DNA from: Sphingopyxis terrae subsp. terrae NBRC 15098
GTDB taxonomy: Bacteria; Pseudomonadota; Alphaproteobacteria; Sphingomonadales; Sphingomonadaceae
Assembly (NCBI RefSeq): GCF_001610975.1
Contig: NZ_CP013342.1
Coordinates: forward strand, 1,488,001-1,552,000
DNA length: 64,000 nucleotides
Reading direction: 5' to 3'
The notes beneath the pieces were generated by a model, which was not told the DNA's origin, ran no database searches, and saw nothing but the letters and a program-made list of their open reading frames with translations. Shown here in pieces: positions 42,653 through 51,564 of this stretch; position 1 is the stretch's first letter, and each line of letters opens with the position of its first letter. The translations under genes were made by a program, and so were the position numbers.

Positions 42653-45308
42653 TCGAGCGCCGGATGCGGACGGCTCCGATGTGGTGGTCGAGGCCGACGC
42701 CGGACCGACCAACGGCCTCAGCGAAAGCGAGGCGCAGGCGCGGCTCGCGGCGGAAGGCCCGAACGAGCTCCCACGTGAAGGACGGCGAACCACCGCGCGC
42801 ATTGTGATCGAAGTCCTGCGCGAGCCGATGCTTGCGCTGCTCGTGGCCGGCGGCCTCGTCTATTTCGCTCTCGGCGATCTCGGGGAGGCCATGATCCTCA
42901 CCCTTCTCGCGGGGCTTTCGGTTGGGATCACCGTCATCCAGGAATCGCGCAGCGAGAGAGCGCTTGAAGCCCTGCGAGATCTTGCGAGCCCGCGCGCTCT
43001 CGTCATCCGCGGCGGCGTTCGGCGGCGCATCCCGGGACGCGAGGTTGTGCGCGGCGACAGGCTCGTTCTCGCCGAGGGAGACCGGATCCCGGCCGATGGC
43101 TGGCTGGTCGAAGCGCATGGCTTGTCCGTCGACGAGTCGCTCCTCACCGGCGAATCTGTCGCTGTCCGGAAATCCAGTGCCACCGCGCCCTTTTCCCTCG
43201 CGGCGCCTCGCCCCGGCGGCGACATGCTACCCTATGTCTATTCGGGATCGCTGGTGGTGGGCGGCAGCGGCCTGTGCGCCGTGCAGGCGACCGGCGCGCT
43301 GAGCGAGATCGGCCGCATCGGGCAGTCGCTCGCCAGCTTCAAGATCGAGACGCCCCGCCTTTACCGTCAGACGCGGCGTCTCGTGTTGCTGTTTGCGGCT
43401 GGCGGGATCGGCGCGAGCTTACTCGCGGTGATGCTCTACGGGTTGCTGCGCGACAACTGGCTCGAAGGCGCGCTAGCCGGAATCGCGCTCGGGATGGCGA
43501 TGCTGCCGGAGGAATTTCCCGTGGTGCTCGCAGTTTTCATGGCCATGGGCGCGCTGCGTCTATCGCAGGTGCGCGTGCTTGCGCGCCGTGCAGCCGCGAT
43601 CGAGACGCTGGGGTCGACCACGGTCCTGTGCACCGACAAGACGGGAACATTGACGCAGAACCGCATGGCGATCACCCAATTGCGCCTGCCCGATGGACGC
43701 AGCTTCGATCTTCGACGGGGCGAAGCGATGCCCGCCGATTTCCGGTCGATCGTAACGCTTGGCGCATTGGCAAGCGCGCCCGAGCCCTTGGATCCGATGG
43801 AGATCGCCTTCCACGAACTCCAATCACACAGCGACGCGGGCGAGCTTGCACCGCAACGCACCGAGGCGTGGCGACTGCGTCAGCGCTATCCGCTGGATCC
43901 CGCATTGCTGGCCGTGTCGCATCTGTGGGAAACGGGGGACGGCGAGCAAATGGTCGCCGCGAAGGGGGCGCCCGAAGCAATCGCCGGATTATGCCGTCTC
44001 GAACCGAACGATCATGCGGCGTTGCGCAATGCGGCTGATGCCATGGCGACCGAGGGCCTGCGCGTTCTGGGCGTCGCGGAGGCGCGATGGGCGGGGTCGA
44101 CACCCCCGGCCAATCCGCGCGAATTCGGCTTTGTCTTTAGTGGACTTGTCGGTTTTGAGGATCCGCTGCGTCCTTCGGTGCCCGCCGCGATGGCTCAATG
44201 TCGCAGCGCCGGCATCCATGTGGTGATGATTACCGGCGATTATCCCGAAACCGCGAGCGCGATCGCGCGTGAGGCGGGCATCGCACAAGGCGAGGTGGTT
44301 ACGGGTCCGATGCTCGCGGCGATGGACGACACTGAACTCGCCAGAATACTTCAACGGGTGACGGTCTTTGCGCGGATCATGCCCGAGCAAAAGCTGCGCA
44401 TTGTCACCGCCTTCAAAGCGGCGGGTGCGGTCGTCGGCATGACCGGTGACGGCGTCAATGATGCCCCCTCGCTCAAGGCGGCACATATCGGGATCGCCAT
44501 GGGCGGACGCGGTACCGATGTCGCGCGCGAGGCGTCGTCGATCGTGCTGCTCGACGATGATTTCGGGTCGATCGTCACCGCGATCCGCGTGGGCCGGCGT
44601 ATATTCGACAATCTGCGCAAGGCGACCGCGTTCATCATCGCCGTGCATATCCCGATCGCTGGTCTGGCGCTCGCACCCTTGCTCTTCGGCTTGCCTATCC
44701 TGCTCGCCCCCATCCATATCGCCTTGCTCGAGATGGTCGTCGATCCTGTCTGCTCGCTGGTTTTCGAATCCGAGATTGAAGAGGATGACATCATGCGGCG
44801 TCCACCGCGCCACCCAGACAGCGTGCTCATGCCGCGCGCGATGCTCGGCTGGTCGTTCGGTCAGGGCATGATTGCGGTTGCGGCGATCGCCGTGCTGCTG
44901 TCCTGGGGATGGACGGCAGGTATCGGGGAAAACCAGCTGCGCAGCCTTGCCTATTTTGCGCTGGTGGCGATCGTTCTTGGACTCGTGCTCGTCAATCGAT
45001 CCTTTTCCTCCTCGCTGGTGCGCGCAGTAACGCGCCCGAACCGCGCCCTTGTCGCGGTCGCCGCCTCCGTCACTCTGCTCCTCCTGGCGGCCCAATTTGT
45101 TCAGCCCGTCGCCGAATTGCTGTCGTTCGCACCGCTCAATCTTTCCGAGGCGGCCGCGGTGGCGGTAACCGTCTTACTCGTCCTGTTGCTTCTTGAAGCC
45201 CTCAAGCGGCTCTTGAACGCCGGACGCGGCGGCAGAACAACCGGCCTCGAGCAGATCAGCTTGCCGCGGCCGCGCGCGCCCACCGAACCAGCGAAGCGCG
45301 ATCCATAA
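42645..45308 (+). CDS. P-type cation-transporting ATPase
   Basis: The 887-residue pump has the N-terminal cation-ATPase domain, the actuator TGES (SLLTGESVAV), phosphorylation motif CTDKTGTLTQ with Asp331, hinge MTGDGVNDAPSLKAAHIGIA and six C-terminal helices. The ion-binding helix 4 reads MLPEEFPVV, not the PEGLP of Ca pumps or CPC of copper pumps, so the ion is uncertain. Start is GTG. Dormancy regulons of mycobacteria also include a P-type ATPase (CtpF) beside stress proteins. Its last 53 bases overlap, tail to tail, the thioredoxin gene. Confidence 0.9.
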   Translation: MIDRAPDADGSDVVVEADAGPTNGLSESEAQARLAAEGPNELPREGRRTTARIVIEVLREPMLALLVAGGLVYFALGDLGEAMILTLLAGLSVGITVIQESRSERALEALRDLASPRALVIRGGVRRRIPGREVVRGDRLVLAEGDRIPADGWLVEAHGLSVDESLLTGESVAVRKSSATAPFSLAAPRPGGDMLPYVYSGSLVVGGSGLCAVQATGALSEIGRIGQSLASFKIETPRLYRQTRRLVLLFAAGGIGASLLAVMLYGLLRDNWLEGALAGIALGMAMLPEEFPVVLAVFMAMGALRLSQVRVLARRAAAIETLGSTTVLCTDKTGTLTQNRMAITQLRLPDGRSFDLRRGEAMPADFRSIVTLGALASAPEPLDPMEIAFHELQSHSDAGELAPQRTEAWRLRQRYPLDPALLAVSHLWETGDGEQMVAAKGAPEAIAGLCRLEPNDHAALRNAADAMATEGLRVLGVAEARWAGSTPPANPREFGFVFSGLVGFEDPLRPSVPAAMAQCRSAGIHVVMITGDYPETASAIAREAGIAQGEVVTGPMLAAMDDTELARILQRVTVFARIMPEQKLRIVTAFKAAGAVVGMTGDGVNDAPSLKAAHIGIAMGGRGTDVAREASSIVLLDDDFGSIVTAIRVGRRIFDNLRKATAFIIAVHIPIAGLALAPLLFGLPILLAPIHIALLEMVVDPVCSLVFESEIEEDDIMRRPPRHPDSVLMPRAMLGWSFGQGMIAVAAIAVLLSWGWTAGIGENQLRSLAYFALVAIVLGLVLVNRSFSSSLVRAVTRPNRALVAVAASVTLLLLAAQFVQPVAELLSFAPLNLSEAAAVAVTVLLVLLLLEALKRLLNAGRGGRTTGLEQISLPRPRAPTEPAKRDP

Positions 45309-45696
45309 CGCCCGACTGCCGCGCCACCTCGCGACCGCCGGATACGACCATGAGTGTCGGTATCGACCGTATCGCATAGCGATGAGCCAGCGTCGGTTCC
45401 GCCTCGGTATCGATCTTGACGAGACGGAAGCCGGGCTCGAGATCGCGCGCCGCGGCGGCGAAGGCCGGAGCCATCGCCTTGCATGGGCCGCACCATTCGG
45501 CCCAGAAATCGACAAGCACCGGCAGGGTGCCGGTGCCGATCAGCCGGTCGAAACGACCGGCGTCGAGCGCAAGCGGCTGGCCTTCGAACAGCGCCGCCTT
45601 GCAGCTGCCGCAGCGCGGCGCATCGCCCAGCCGCGCGCGCGGAACGCGGTTCGCGGTATCGCATGCCGGACAGATCAGGATCTCGGGTTCGCTCAT
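45256..45696 (-). CDS. trxC: Thioredoxin 2 (TrxC type) with N-terminal zinc motif
   Basis: The 146-residue protein starts with two CxxC pairs (CPAC and CGSC) that bind zinc in thioredoxin 2, followed by a thioredoxin fold with active site FWAEWCGPCKAM and the cis-Pro in RSIPTLMVV. It reduces disulfides in the cytoplasm and is typically induced by oxidative stress. The ATG at 45696 overlaps the stop of a short upstream frame (ATGA), and its 3' end overlaps the P-type ATPase gene on the other strand. Its own ribosome binding site is poor. Confidence 0.93.
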   Translation of the reverse strand: MSEPEILICPACDTANRVPRARLGDAPRCGSCKAALFEGQPLALDAGRFDRLIGTGTLPVLVDFWAEWCGPCKAMAPAFAAAARDLEPGFRLVKIDTEAEPTLAHRYAIRSIPTLMVVSGGREVARQSGVMDRASLVRWARAAAAS

Positions 45697-45836
45697 TGCA
45701 GCTGTTTGCGCCAGGCTTCCATGGTTTGTCCAACAGGAATGCTGTGTAAGCGTCGTCCGGAGCCAGGCAGGGGCCTGTCCAGCTCGGCAGACAGGCAGGC
45801 CGCAAGCGGCCTTGGATCGATATACTCGTCCTCCAT
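45693..45836 (-). CDS. Small upstream frame coupled to trxC
   Basis: A 47-codon frame reads MEDEYIDPRPLAACLSAELD, then RPLPGSGRRLHSIPVGQTME and AWRKQLQ, and its stop overlaps the trxC start (ATGA). The frame can extend upstream to a TTG at 45881. Composition is ordinary for a protein of this genome. It may be a real small protein or a translational leader; no family recognised. Confidence 0.42.
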   Translation of the reverse strand: MEDEYIDPRPLAACLSAELDRPLPGSGRRLHSIPVGQTMEAWRKQLQ

Positions 45837-46063
45837 CAGGTGCGGAGCTTGGGACTCGCCCTGATTTGCCGAAATATGCAAACATACTTATGCCCTGCGG
45901 CACGCGCAGTCTCGCCGGGACCCGCGCTGACAGAAATGCGCCAGCTCCACCGATACGTATTAGTCCTGATTCGGGGCGGGCGGGCCAACTGCTAGCGTGA
46001 TTGCATGCTGGCCGCTGCAAACTTCGAAACCGGCGATCGTCTCCGCGCCCGACGGGCAGATAG
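45837..46063. other. Intergenic region between trxC side and ABC operon
   Basis: This stretch holds the TACGTA box at 45954. Another reading of 46030-46080 gives PDGQIAVRPGD, which faintly resembles the FPDGE segment of phosphoribosyl-pyrophosphate synthetases and may belong to the pseudogene that follows. Nothing else is seen. Confidence 0.4.
45954..45959 (+). promoter_or_regulatory. TACGTA box upstream of prs remnant and ABC operon
   Basis: CCGATACGTATTAGTCCTGA, followed by TTCGGGG, closely matches the copy at 35817. It lies about 350 bases before the ABC ATPase start, next to the remnant gene, so it may have served that gene originally. Confidence 0.55.
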
Positions 46064-46312
46064 CGGTGCGACCGGGAGATTGAGCTTATTGTGCCGGGGG
46101 TCGAGCGGGGGCGCGGGCGCCCGGCGATCATCGTCAACGACCTCGTGTCGAGCGGATCGCCCCTGATCGCTTTTGCTGCGCGGCGGCGCGATGCCGGCAT
46201 CGCGCCGTCCCGCGCCGCCGATTCCGTATCCGCGCGCCTGGCAGCGATCCCTTTCGTTCCCGTGCTCGGCGATGCGGCCCGGGCGCTGGGCTGGATGGAC
46301 GGCGCGCGATGA
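46064..46312 (+). pseudogene. Remnant of phosphoribosyl-pyrophosphate-synthetase-like gene
   Basis: From a GTG at 46091 the frame reads GRPAIIVNDLVSSGSPLIAF, resembling the PRPP loop of ribose-phosphate diphosphokinases (VDDIVSSGGTL). It then jumps to ADSVSARLAAIPFVPVLGDA, similar to the C-terminal DS(V/I)...AIPLAPLLAEAL region. About 30 residues between these parts, and nearly 200 before them, are missing; the first Asp of the loop is Asn. Its stop overlaps the ABC gene start by four bases. In related islands such genes accompany thymidine phosphorylase and nucleases; here only this piece remains. Confidence 0.5.
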
Positions 46313-47037
46313 GCAGCGACCTTTGCGATAGCGCGCCGCCAGCCTTTCGCTGCGCAGATCTCGCCAAAATCTATCGGAGCGGCGAGACCGAGGTTCAGGC
46401 GCTCCGCGGCGTCGACCTCGTCATTCCCGCTGGCGAGATTCTGGTGCTTCTCGGTCCTTCGGGAAGCGGCAAGTCGACGCTGCTCAACATCCTCGGGGGA
46501 CTCGATCGCCCGACCTCGGGCAGCCTCTATTATCGTGATCTCGACCTTGCCGCGATGGACGAGACCGAACTGACCCATTTCCGCCGCGCCAACGTCGGAT
46601 TCATCTTCCAATTCTACAATCTGATCCCGAGCCTCACGGCCGAGGAGAATGTCCGGCTTGTCACGGATATTGCCGAAAAGCCGATGGGCGCCGCCGACGC
46701 GCTTGCCCTCGTCGGTCTCGCGAATCGCCGTGACCATTATCCCGCGCAGCTGTCGGGCGGGGAACAGCAGCGAGTCGCAGTCGCGCGGGCGATCGCCAAG
46801 CAGCCCGGTGTGCTGCTGTGCGACGAGCCGACGGGCGCGCTCGATAGCAGCACCGGTATCCAGGTGCTCGAAACGCTGGCCGAGGCCAACCGGACGCTCG
46901 GGAGTACGGTTGTCATCATCACGCACAATGTCGGCATCGCCGCCATGGCGCACCGAGTCTTCCACTTCCTTGACGGGCGCATCGCACGCGTCGAAGTCAA
47001 TGACGCTCCGATCGATCCCGCGGAAATTTCGTGGTGA
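46309..47037 (+). CDS. ABC transporter ATP-binding protein (MacB/LolD type)
   Basis: The 242-residue ATPase has Walker A GPSGSGKSTL, Q-loop FQFYNLIPSLTAEENV, signature LSGGEQQRVAVARA and Walker B LLCDEPTGALD, all intact. The sequence is of the LolD/MacB group, which works with FtsX-like permeases without transporting through the membrane pore. It overlaps the permease gene by seven bases and forms a three-gene unit with a periplasmic adaptor. Confidence 0.93.
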   Translation: MSSDLCDSAPPAFRCADLAKIYRSGETEVQALRGVDLVIPAGEILVLLGPSGSGKSTLLNILGGLDRPTSGSLYYRDLDLAAMDETELTHFRRANVGFIFQFYNLIPSLTAEENVRLVTDIAEKPMGAADALALVGLANRRDHYPAQLSGGEQQRVAVARAIAKQPGVLLCDEPTGALDSSTGIQVLETLAEANRTLGSTVVIITHNVGIAAMAHRVFHFLDGRIARVEVNDAPIDPAEISW

Positions 47038-49397
47038 AGGCGCTCGACCTCAAACTGGTGCGCGACCTGTGGCGCATGCGCGGCCAGGTGATGGCGATCG
47101 CGCTGGTTCTCGCAGCGGCGAGCGCAACCTTCGTCCTTTCGCTCGGCGTTCACCGCTCGCTCACCGAGACGCGCGATGCCTATTATGCCCAGAGCGCTTT
47201 CGCCGACATTTTTGCCGACATGACGCGCGCACCGCAAAGCATCGTCGCGCGCGTCGCCAAAATCCCCGGCATCCGGCGCGCCGAAGGTTCGATCCGTCAA
47301 TATGCGACGCTCGTGCTTCCGGAACGCAGCGCACCCGCGCGTGCGCTCATCAACTCGCTGAGCGACAGAGAGAGCACCGTGCTCAACCGTCTAACATTGC
47401 GCGCCGGCCGGCTCCCCGATCGAGACCGGCCGGGAGAAGTCGTCGCGGACGAAGCCTTCGTCAAAGCGAACGGCTTTGCGCTCGGTGCGCGTCTCGACGC
47501 GGTCATCTACGGCCGCAAGCAACCATTGACCATTGTCGGAATCGGCCTTTCGCCCGACTATATCTATTCGATCGCACCGGGCGATCTTATCCCCGACAAC
47601 AGTCGCTTTGGTATCTTCTGGATGAGCGAGAAGTCGCTCGAGGCGGCCACCGGCCGTAGCGGAGCAATCAACCGCATCACGCTGACAGTCGAGCGGGGAG
47701 CATCGGAAGCCGAGATAATCCGCCGCCTCGATCTCTTGCTCGCCCCCTATGGCGGCACCGGAGCCTATGGCCGTGCCGACCATATCAGTCACGCCTTTCT
47801 CGACAATGAGCTCATGCAGCTCGAGGCGATGACCCGCGTCATTCCGCCGGTGTTCCTGATCGTATCGACCTTCCTCGTCTATATTGTGCTGGGGCGCATG
47901 ATCCGCACCGAGCGAACGCTGATCGGCCTCATCAAGGCTTTCGGCTACCCAGACCGAGCAATCGCTTGGCATTACCTTAAATTTGCGCTCGTGACAGCGC
48001 TCGTCGCGACCCTGATCGGTTCGCTCGCCGGCATCTGGATGGGGCGCGGGATGACGAGCCTCTATGCGGAATATTACCGCTTTCCCATTTTGCGCTATCA
48101 TATCTCGCCCGCTGTCTTCGTCGGCGCCGCCATACTCGCCGCCGGCTCGGCGGGTCTCGGCGCGCTTGGCGGAATGCGCGCCGCGGTCCAGCTGAGTCCG
48201 GCGGTCGCAATGGCCCCGCCGCCTCCCCCGGTCTATCGCAGCGGCGCCGTCGAACGCATCGGCCGGCTGGCGGGCCTTTCGGTCATTGGCCATATGATCC
48301 TGCGTCACATCGCCCGCTGGCCTGCGCGTTCGGCGATGACCATCTTTGGCGTGGCGCTGTCGATGGGCCTGCTTTTCGCAACGATGCAATTTCTCGATTC
48401 GAGCCGGGCGATGCTCGATTCCTATTTCTTCCGATCGCAGCGCCACGATCTCATCGTGACCTTCACCGAGCCGCGCGGTCCCGATGCGGTTTTTGCGCTC
48501 GCGCAGGTCCCCGGCGTTTTGTGTGCCGAAGCGACCCGTGCGATCGCGGTGAAACTGCGCTCCAAAAACCGGGCCGAACGGACCGCGATCGAGACGGCAC
48601 CTGCCCGATCGCAGCTTCTGGCGCACATCGATCGCAACGGCCGCGAAGTCGCGCTGCCGCCAGCGGGTCTGATGCTGAGCCGGCAGCTCGCCGACCAGCT
48701 TGGCGTGCGCGCCGGCGACACTGTCGATCTCGAAATGCTCGGCGGACGGCGTACCCAGCTTCGCATGCCGGTTGCGACGATCGTCGATGAATTTGTCGGC
48801 GCTCGCGCCTATGCCAGCGAAGCGACGCTCGATCGCATCGCGCGCGACGCCGCCCCCGTGGGAGCCGCGCTGCTCCGTATCGATCCTGCGGCACGCGAGA
48901 GCATATTGAACGCCCTGAAGGGCATGCCCGCCGTGCTTGGCGTTACCGAGCGCGACGCGGCGCTGCGATTGTTCGAGCGGATGATCGACGATAATCTTTT
49001 CACGATGCTCTTTTTCTATATCGGCTTCGCCTCGGCGATCACCGTGGGCGTCGTCTACAACAGCGCCCGCATCCTTTTCTCCGAGCGCGCGCACGAACTC
49101 GCGACGCTGCGCGTCCTCGGCTACCATCGCCGCGAAGTCGCCCTCATCCTTCTCGGCGAGCTCGCACTGCTCGTGGTTGCCGCCGTGCCGGTCGGCTGCC
49201 TGATCGGCTATTGGATGGCCCAGCTGATGACCGCAATGTTTAGTTCGGACCTGTTTCGTCTGCCTTTTGCGCCCGCCAGATCGACCTATGGCTATGCGAT
49301 CCTGGTCGTCCTCGCCGCGGCGATGGCGACCGCAGCGCTCGTCGCGCGGCGCGTCCTGAGGCTCGACATGATAAGGGTTTTGAAGGCGCGCGAATGA
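47031..49397 (+). CDS. FtsX-like ABC permease
   Basis: The 788-residue protein has an N-terminal helix, a periplasmic domain (about residues 45-260), three helices with RMIRTERTLIGLIKAFGYPD, then a second periplasmic domain and FtsX core ending with FSERAHELATLRVLGYHRRE. Two FtsX repeats in one chain fit the DevC/YbjZ-like large permeases. Start is GTG (47031 or 47034), overlapping the ATPase stop. With the ATPase and adaptor it may export a lipid, peptide or drug by a MacAB-like mechanism. Confidence 0.9.
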   Translation: MVKALDLKLVRDLWRMRGQVMAIALVLAAASATFVLSLGVHRSLTETRDAYYAQSAFADIFADMTRAPQSIVARVAKIPGIRRAEGSIRQYATLVLPERSAPARALINSLSDRESTVLNRLTLRAGRLPDRDRPGEVVADEAFVKANGFALGARLDAVIYGRKQPLTIVGIGLSPDYIYSIAPGDLIPDNSRFGIFWMSEKSLEAATGRSGAINRITLTVERGASEAEIIRRLDLLLAPYGGTGAYGRADHISHAFLDNELMQLEAMTRVIPPVFLIVSTFLVYIVLGRMIRTERTLIGLIKAFGYPDRAIAWHYLKFALVTALVATLIGSLAGIWMGRGMTSLYAEYYRFPILRYHISPAVFVGAAILAAGSAGLGALGGMRAAVQLSPAVAMAPPPPPVYRSGAVERIGRLAGLSVIGHMILRHIARWPARSAMTIFGVALSMGLLFATMQFLDSSRAMLDSYFFRSQRHDLIVTFTEPRGPDAVFALAQVPGVLCAEATRAIAVKLRSKNRAERTAIETAPARSQLLAHIDRNGREVALPPAGLMLSRQLADQLGVRAGDTVDLEMLGGRRTQLRMPVATIVDEFVGARAYASEATLDRIARDAAPVGAALLRIDPAARESILNALKGMPAVLGVTERDAALRLFERMIDDNLFTMLFFYIGFASAITVGVVYNSARILFSERAHELATLRVLGYHRREVALILLGELALLVVAAVPVGCLIGYWMAQLMTAMFSSDLFRLPFAPARSTYGYAILVVLAAAMATAALVARRVLRLDMIRVLKARE

Positions 49398-50548
49398 TGA
49401 AACAGATGCTCAAACGCTGGCGTTGGCCCCTTGCCGTCGCAGGCCTCCTGCTCGCGGGCCTCGCCTTTGCTTTCTGGCCGTCGCCGCAGCCCGTGGACAC
49501 GGCCAGGATAACCCGCGGCGCAATGGCTGTCGGCGTGACCGACGATGGCGTGACCCGCGCCGAGGAATATTATGTCGTTGCGGCACCGGTAAGCGGATAT
49601 CTCTCGCGTATCGAACTCAAAGCGGGCGACCGCGTTGTGAAGGGCGCGCTGATCGCGAGGATGACCGGACGACCGGCCGCACCCCTCGACCCGCGCATCC
49701 GCGAAGAGCTGGAGGCGTCGCTCGCCGCCGCGCTTGCTGCAACGCGAGGTGCCGAGGTGTCGCTCACGCAGGCGAAGAGCGATCTCACCCGCGCCGAAGC
49801 GCTCGCGGTCCGCGGCTTCCTTGCGAAGGCGCAGTTGGAAGCCGCCCGGACGCGCGTGGCGAGCGGACAGGCCTTGCTTGCACAAAATCGCAGTGAAGCC
49901 GCCCGGCTTCGCGCCGCCTTGTCGCAACCTCCCGGTGGCGCGAAAATCGGCGTGCCCGTCCGCGCACCCGCGGCGGGAGAGGTGCTTTCCGTGATCACCG
50001 AAAGCGAAGGCGTTATTCTTGAAGGCACGCCGCTGGTGACGATCGGCGATCCCCACAAGATCGAGCTGGTCGTCGACCTCTTGTCACGCGAAGCCGTGCG
50101 CGTGAAACCGGGCGACCAGGTAGAAGTGACACAATGGGGTGGGACGCGACCACTTATTGGCCATGTCGCACGGGTAGAACCCTTCGGCCGGCTGAAGATC
50201 TCTGCGCTCGGCGTCGAGGAGCAGCGGGTCAATGTCATCATCCGTTTCGACGATTTATCAGCCCAGCAAGCGGCACGTCTCGGTCACGGTTATCAGGTCG
50301 ATGCAACGATCATCCGGTGGAGCCGCCCCGACGCCGTGCGCGTGCCGATCGGAGCTCTCTTCCGCGGCGCCGATGGCGAGTGGCGGGTCTTCGTGGTTGC
50401 GCGAGGACGCGCTGCAGAGCGCGCTATCGAGGTCGGCCAGATGAACGATCTATACGGCGAAGTACTTCGCGGCCTCCGCGAAGGCGAAATAGTCGCGATC
50501 AATCCCTCCGGCTCTCTTAGCAGCGGGACCCGCGTCAGGAGCCGGTAA
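49394..50548 (+). CDS. Periplasmic adaptor (HlyD/RND-type membrane fusion protein)
   Basis: The 384-residue protein has a single N-terminal membrane helix (WPLAVAGLLLAGLAFAFW), a biotinyl-lipoyl-like half (VVAAPVSGYLSRIELKAGDR), a coiled-coil hairpin rich in Ala/Arg (about residues 95-175) and the second lipoyl half (VRAPAAGEVLSVITESEGVI). It starts inside the permease stop. It would connect the FtsX permease to an outer-membrane channel; no TolC-like gene is in the window. Confidence 0.92.
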   Translation: MMKQMLKRWRWPLAVAGLLLAGLAFAFWPSPQPVDTARITRGAMAVGVTDDGVTRAEEYYVVAAPVSGYLSRIELKAGDRVVKGALIARMTGRPAAPLDPRIREELEASLAAALAATRGAEVSLTQAKSDLTRAEALAVRGFLAKAQLEAARTRVASGQALLAQNRSEAARLRAALSQPPGGAKIGVPVRAPAAGEVLSVITESEGVILEGTPLVTIGDPHKIELVVDLLSREAVRVKPGDQVEVTQWGGTRPLIGHVARVEPFGRLKISALGVEEQRVNVIIRFDDLSAQQAARLGHGYQVDATIIRWSRPDAVRVPIGALFRGADGEWRVFVVARGRAAERAIEVGQMNDLYGEVLRGLREGEIVAINPSGSLSSGTRVRSR

Positions 50549-50743
50549 TCCCGGCAGTCTGCGAGCGTAGAGGCGTGCCTTGGATTCGATCGAACGCGCA
50601 AGTCCGCTTTCGCCGGGCCATGCTTCAAGGCCCTGCGGCGCCGAGCCGGCGATGGACGTCGAAATCGACCTGACGGCTTACGCAACATTACGGAATGCGC
50701 GCGCCAAGTGACGCGCTAGACTGCAGACGATTGGAGGATCAGG

Positions 50744-50917
50744 ATGATGACATCCCGCATAATCGCACCCCGGCGGACGCGCTGCTCGCGCGACCCTGAC
50801 GCGACGATTCACGCTGACCGTGCGAGGGTTGGCGGGGCAAATCGTCGTATCGTGGGAACACTGACGCTCGGTGTGAAGCGGGCCAAAACAATGGCTCACC
50901 GGGAACCTATATCATGA
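50744..50917 (+). CDS. Small basic protein coupled to acetyltransferase
   Basis: GGAGG, seven bases before ATG 50744, opens a 57-codon frame starting MMTSRIIAPRRTRCSRDPDA. Its TGA overlaps the ATG of the acetyltransferase (ATGA). Net charge is strongly positive. No family recognised. About 60 bases upstream is a degenerate box-like sequence TTACGCAACATTACGGAATG. Confidence 0.5.
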   Translation: MMTSRIIAPRRTRCSRDPDATIHADRARVGGANRRIVGTLTLGVKRAKTMAHREPIS

Positions 50918-51468
50918 TCGGCCGATCGCTTGACGCGACACTCTCCGAAGCAGGCGAGACCCCTCTCACCACGCGCAGTGGCTTCGAAATAGCGCTTCGC
51001 CCGGTGCGGCCGGATGATGCCGCAATTCTCGACTCCTTCTATGACGCGTTGGCGCCCGACGACATGCGGTACCGCTTTCTGAGCGCACAATCGCACCTCT
51101 CGACAGCGCAGCTCGCCGCGCTGGTCGAGGTCGATCATCGCCACCGCGAGCATCTTCTCGCCTTCGAGCGTGCCGGCGGCGAGCTCATCGCGACGCTGCT
51201 CATCGCAGCCGACGACCGGTTCGAAAATGCCGAGGTCGCGATTTCGGTTGCGCCGGCCTGTAAGGGGCGCGGAGTCGGCTGGAGCCTGCTTCATCATGCG
51301 ATCGACCTTGCACGCGAGCGCGGCATCGCACGCCTCCGGTCGATCGAGAGCCGTGCCAATTGCGACGCGATCGAAATCGAGCGCACGCTGGGGTTCAAGT
51401 CGAGCGACTATGAAGGCGATGCGACGCTCGCATTGCTCGAAATCGATTTGCGCCGGCAAGCCGGTTAA
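50914..51468 (+). CDS. GNAT-family N-acetyltransferase
   Basis: The 184-residue protein starts with LRPVRPDDAAILDSFYDALA and has the acetyl-CoA loop VAPACKGRGVGWSLLHHAID (Q/RxxGxG/A form), then a typical LRSIESRANCDAIEIERTLG ending. It is like the GNAT half of protein-lysine acetyltransferases (Pat type), which control acyl-CoA synthetases. Its start overlaps a small coupled frame. Substrate unknown; regulation of energy metabolism by lysine acetylation would fit the island. Confidence 0.87.
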   Translation: MIGRSLDATLSEAGETPLTTRSGFEIALRPVRPDDAAILDSFYDALAPDDMRYRFLSAQSHLSTAQLAALVEVDHRHREHLLAFERAGGELIATLLIAADDRFENAEVAISVAPACKGRGVGWSLLHHAIDLARERGIARLRSIESRANCDAIEIERTLGFKSSDYEGDATLALLEIDLRRQAG

Positions 51469-51564
51469 CCGCTGCCCGCGGGCTGGGCGATCCCCGGCTA
51501 TCGCAGCCTTATTCGCGCGGCCGAGCGACACGGGCAGGAAGTGATCAGCGGGAAGGCTCGGGCG

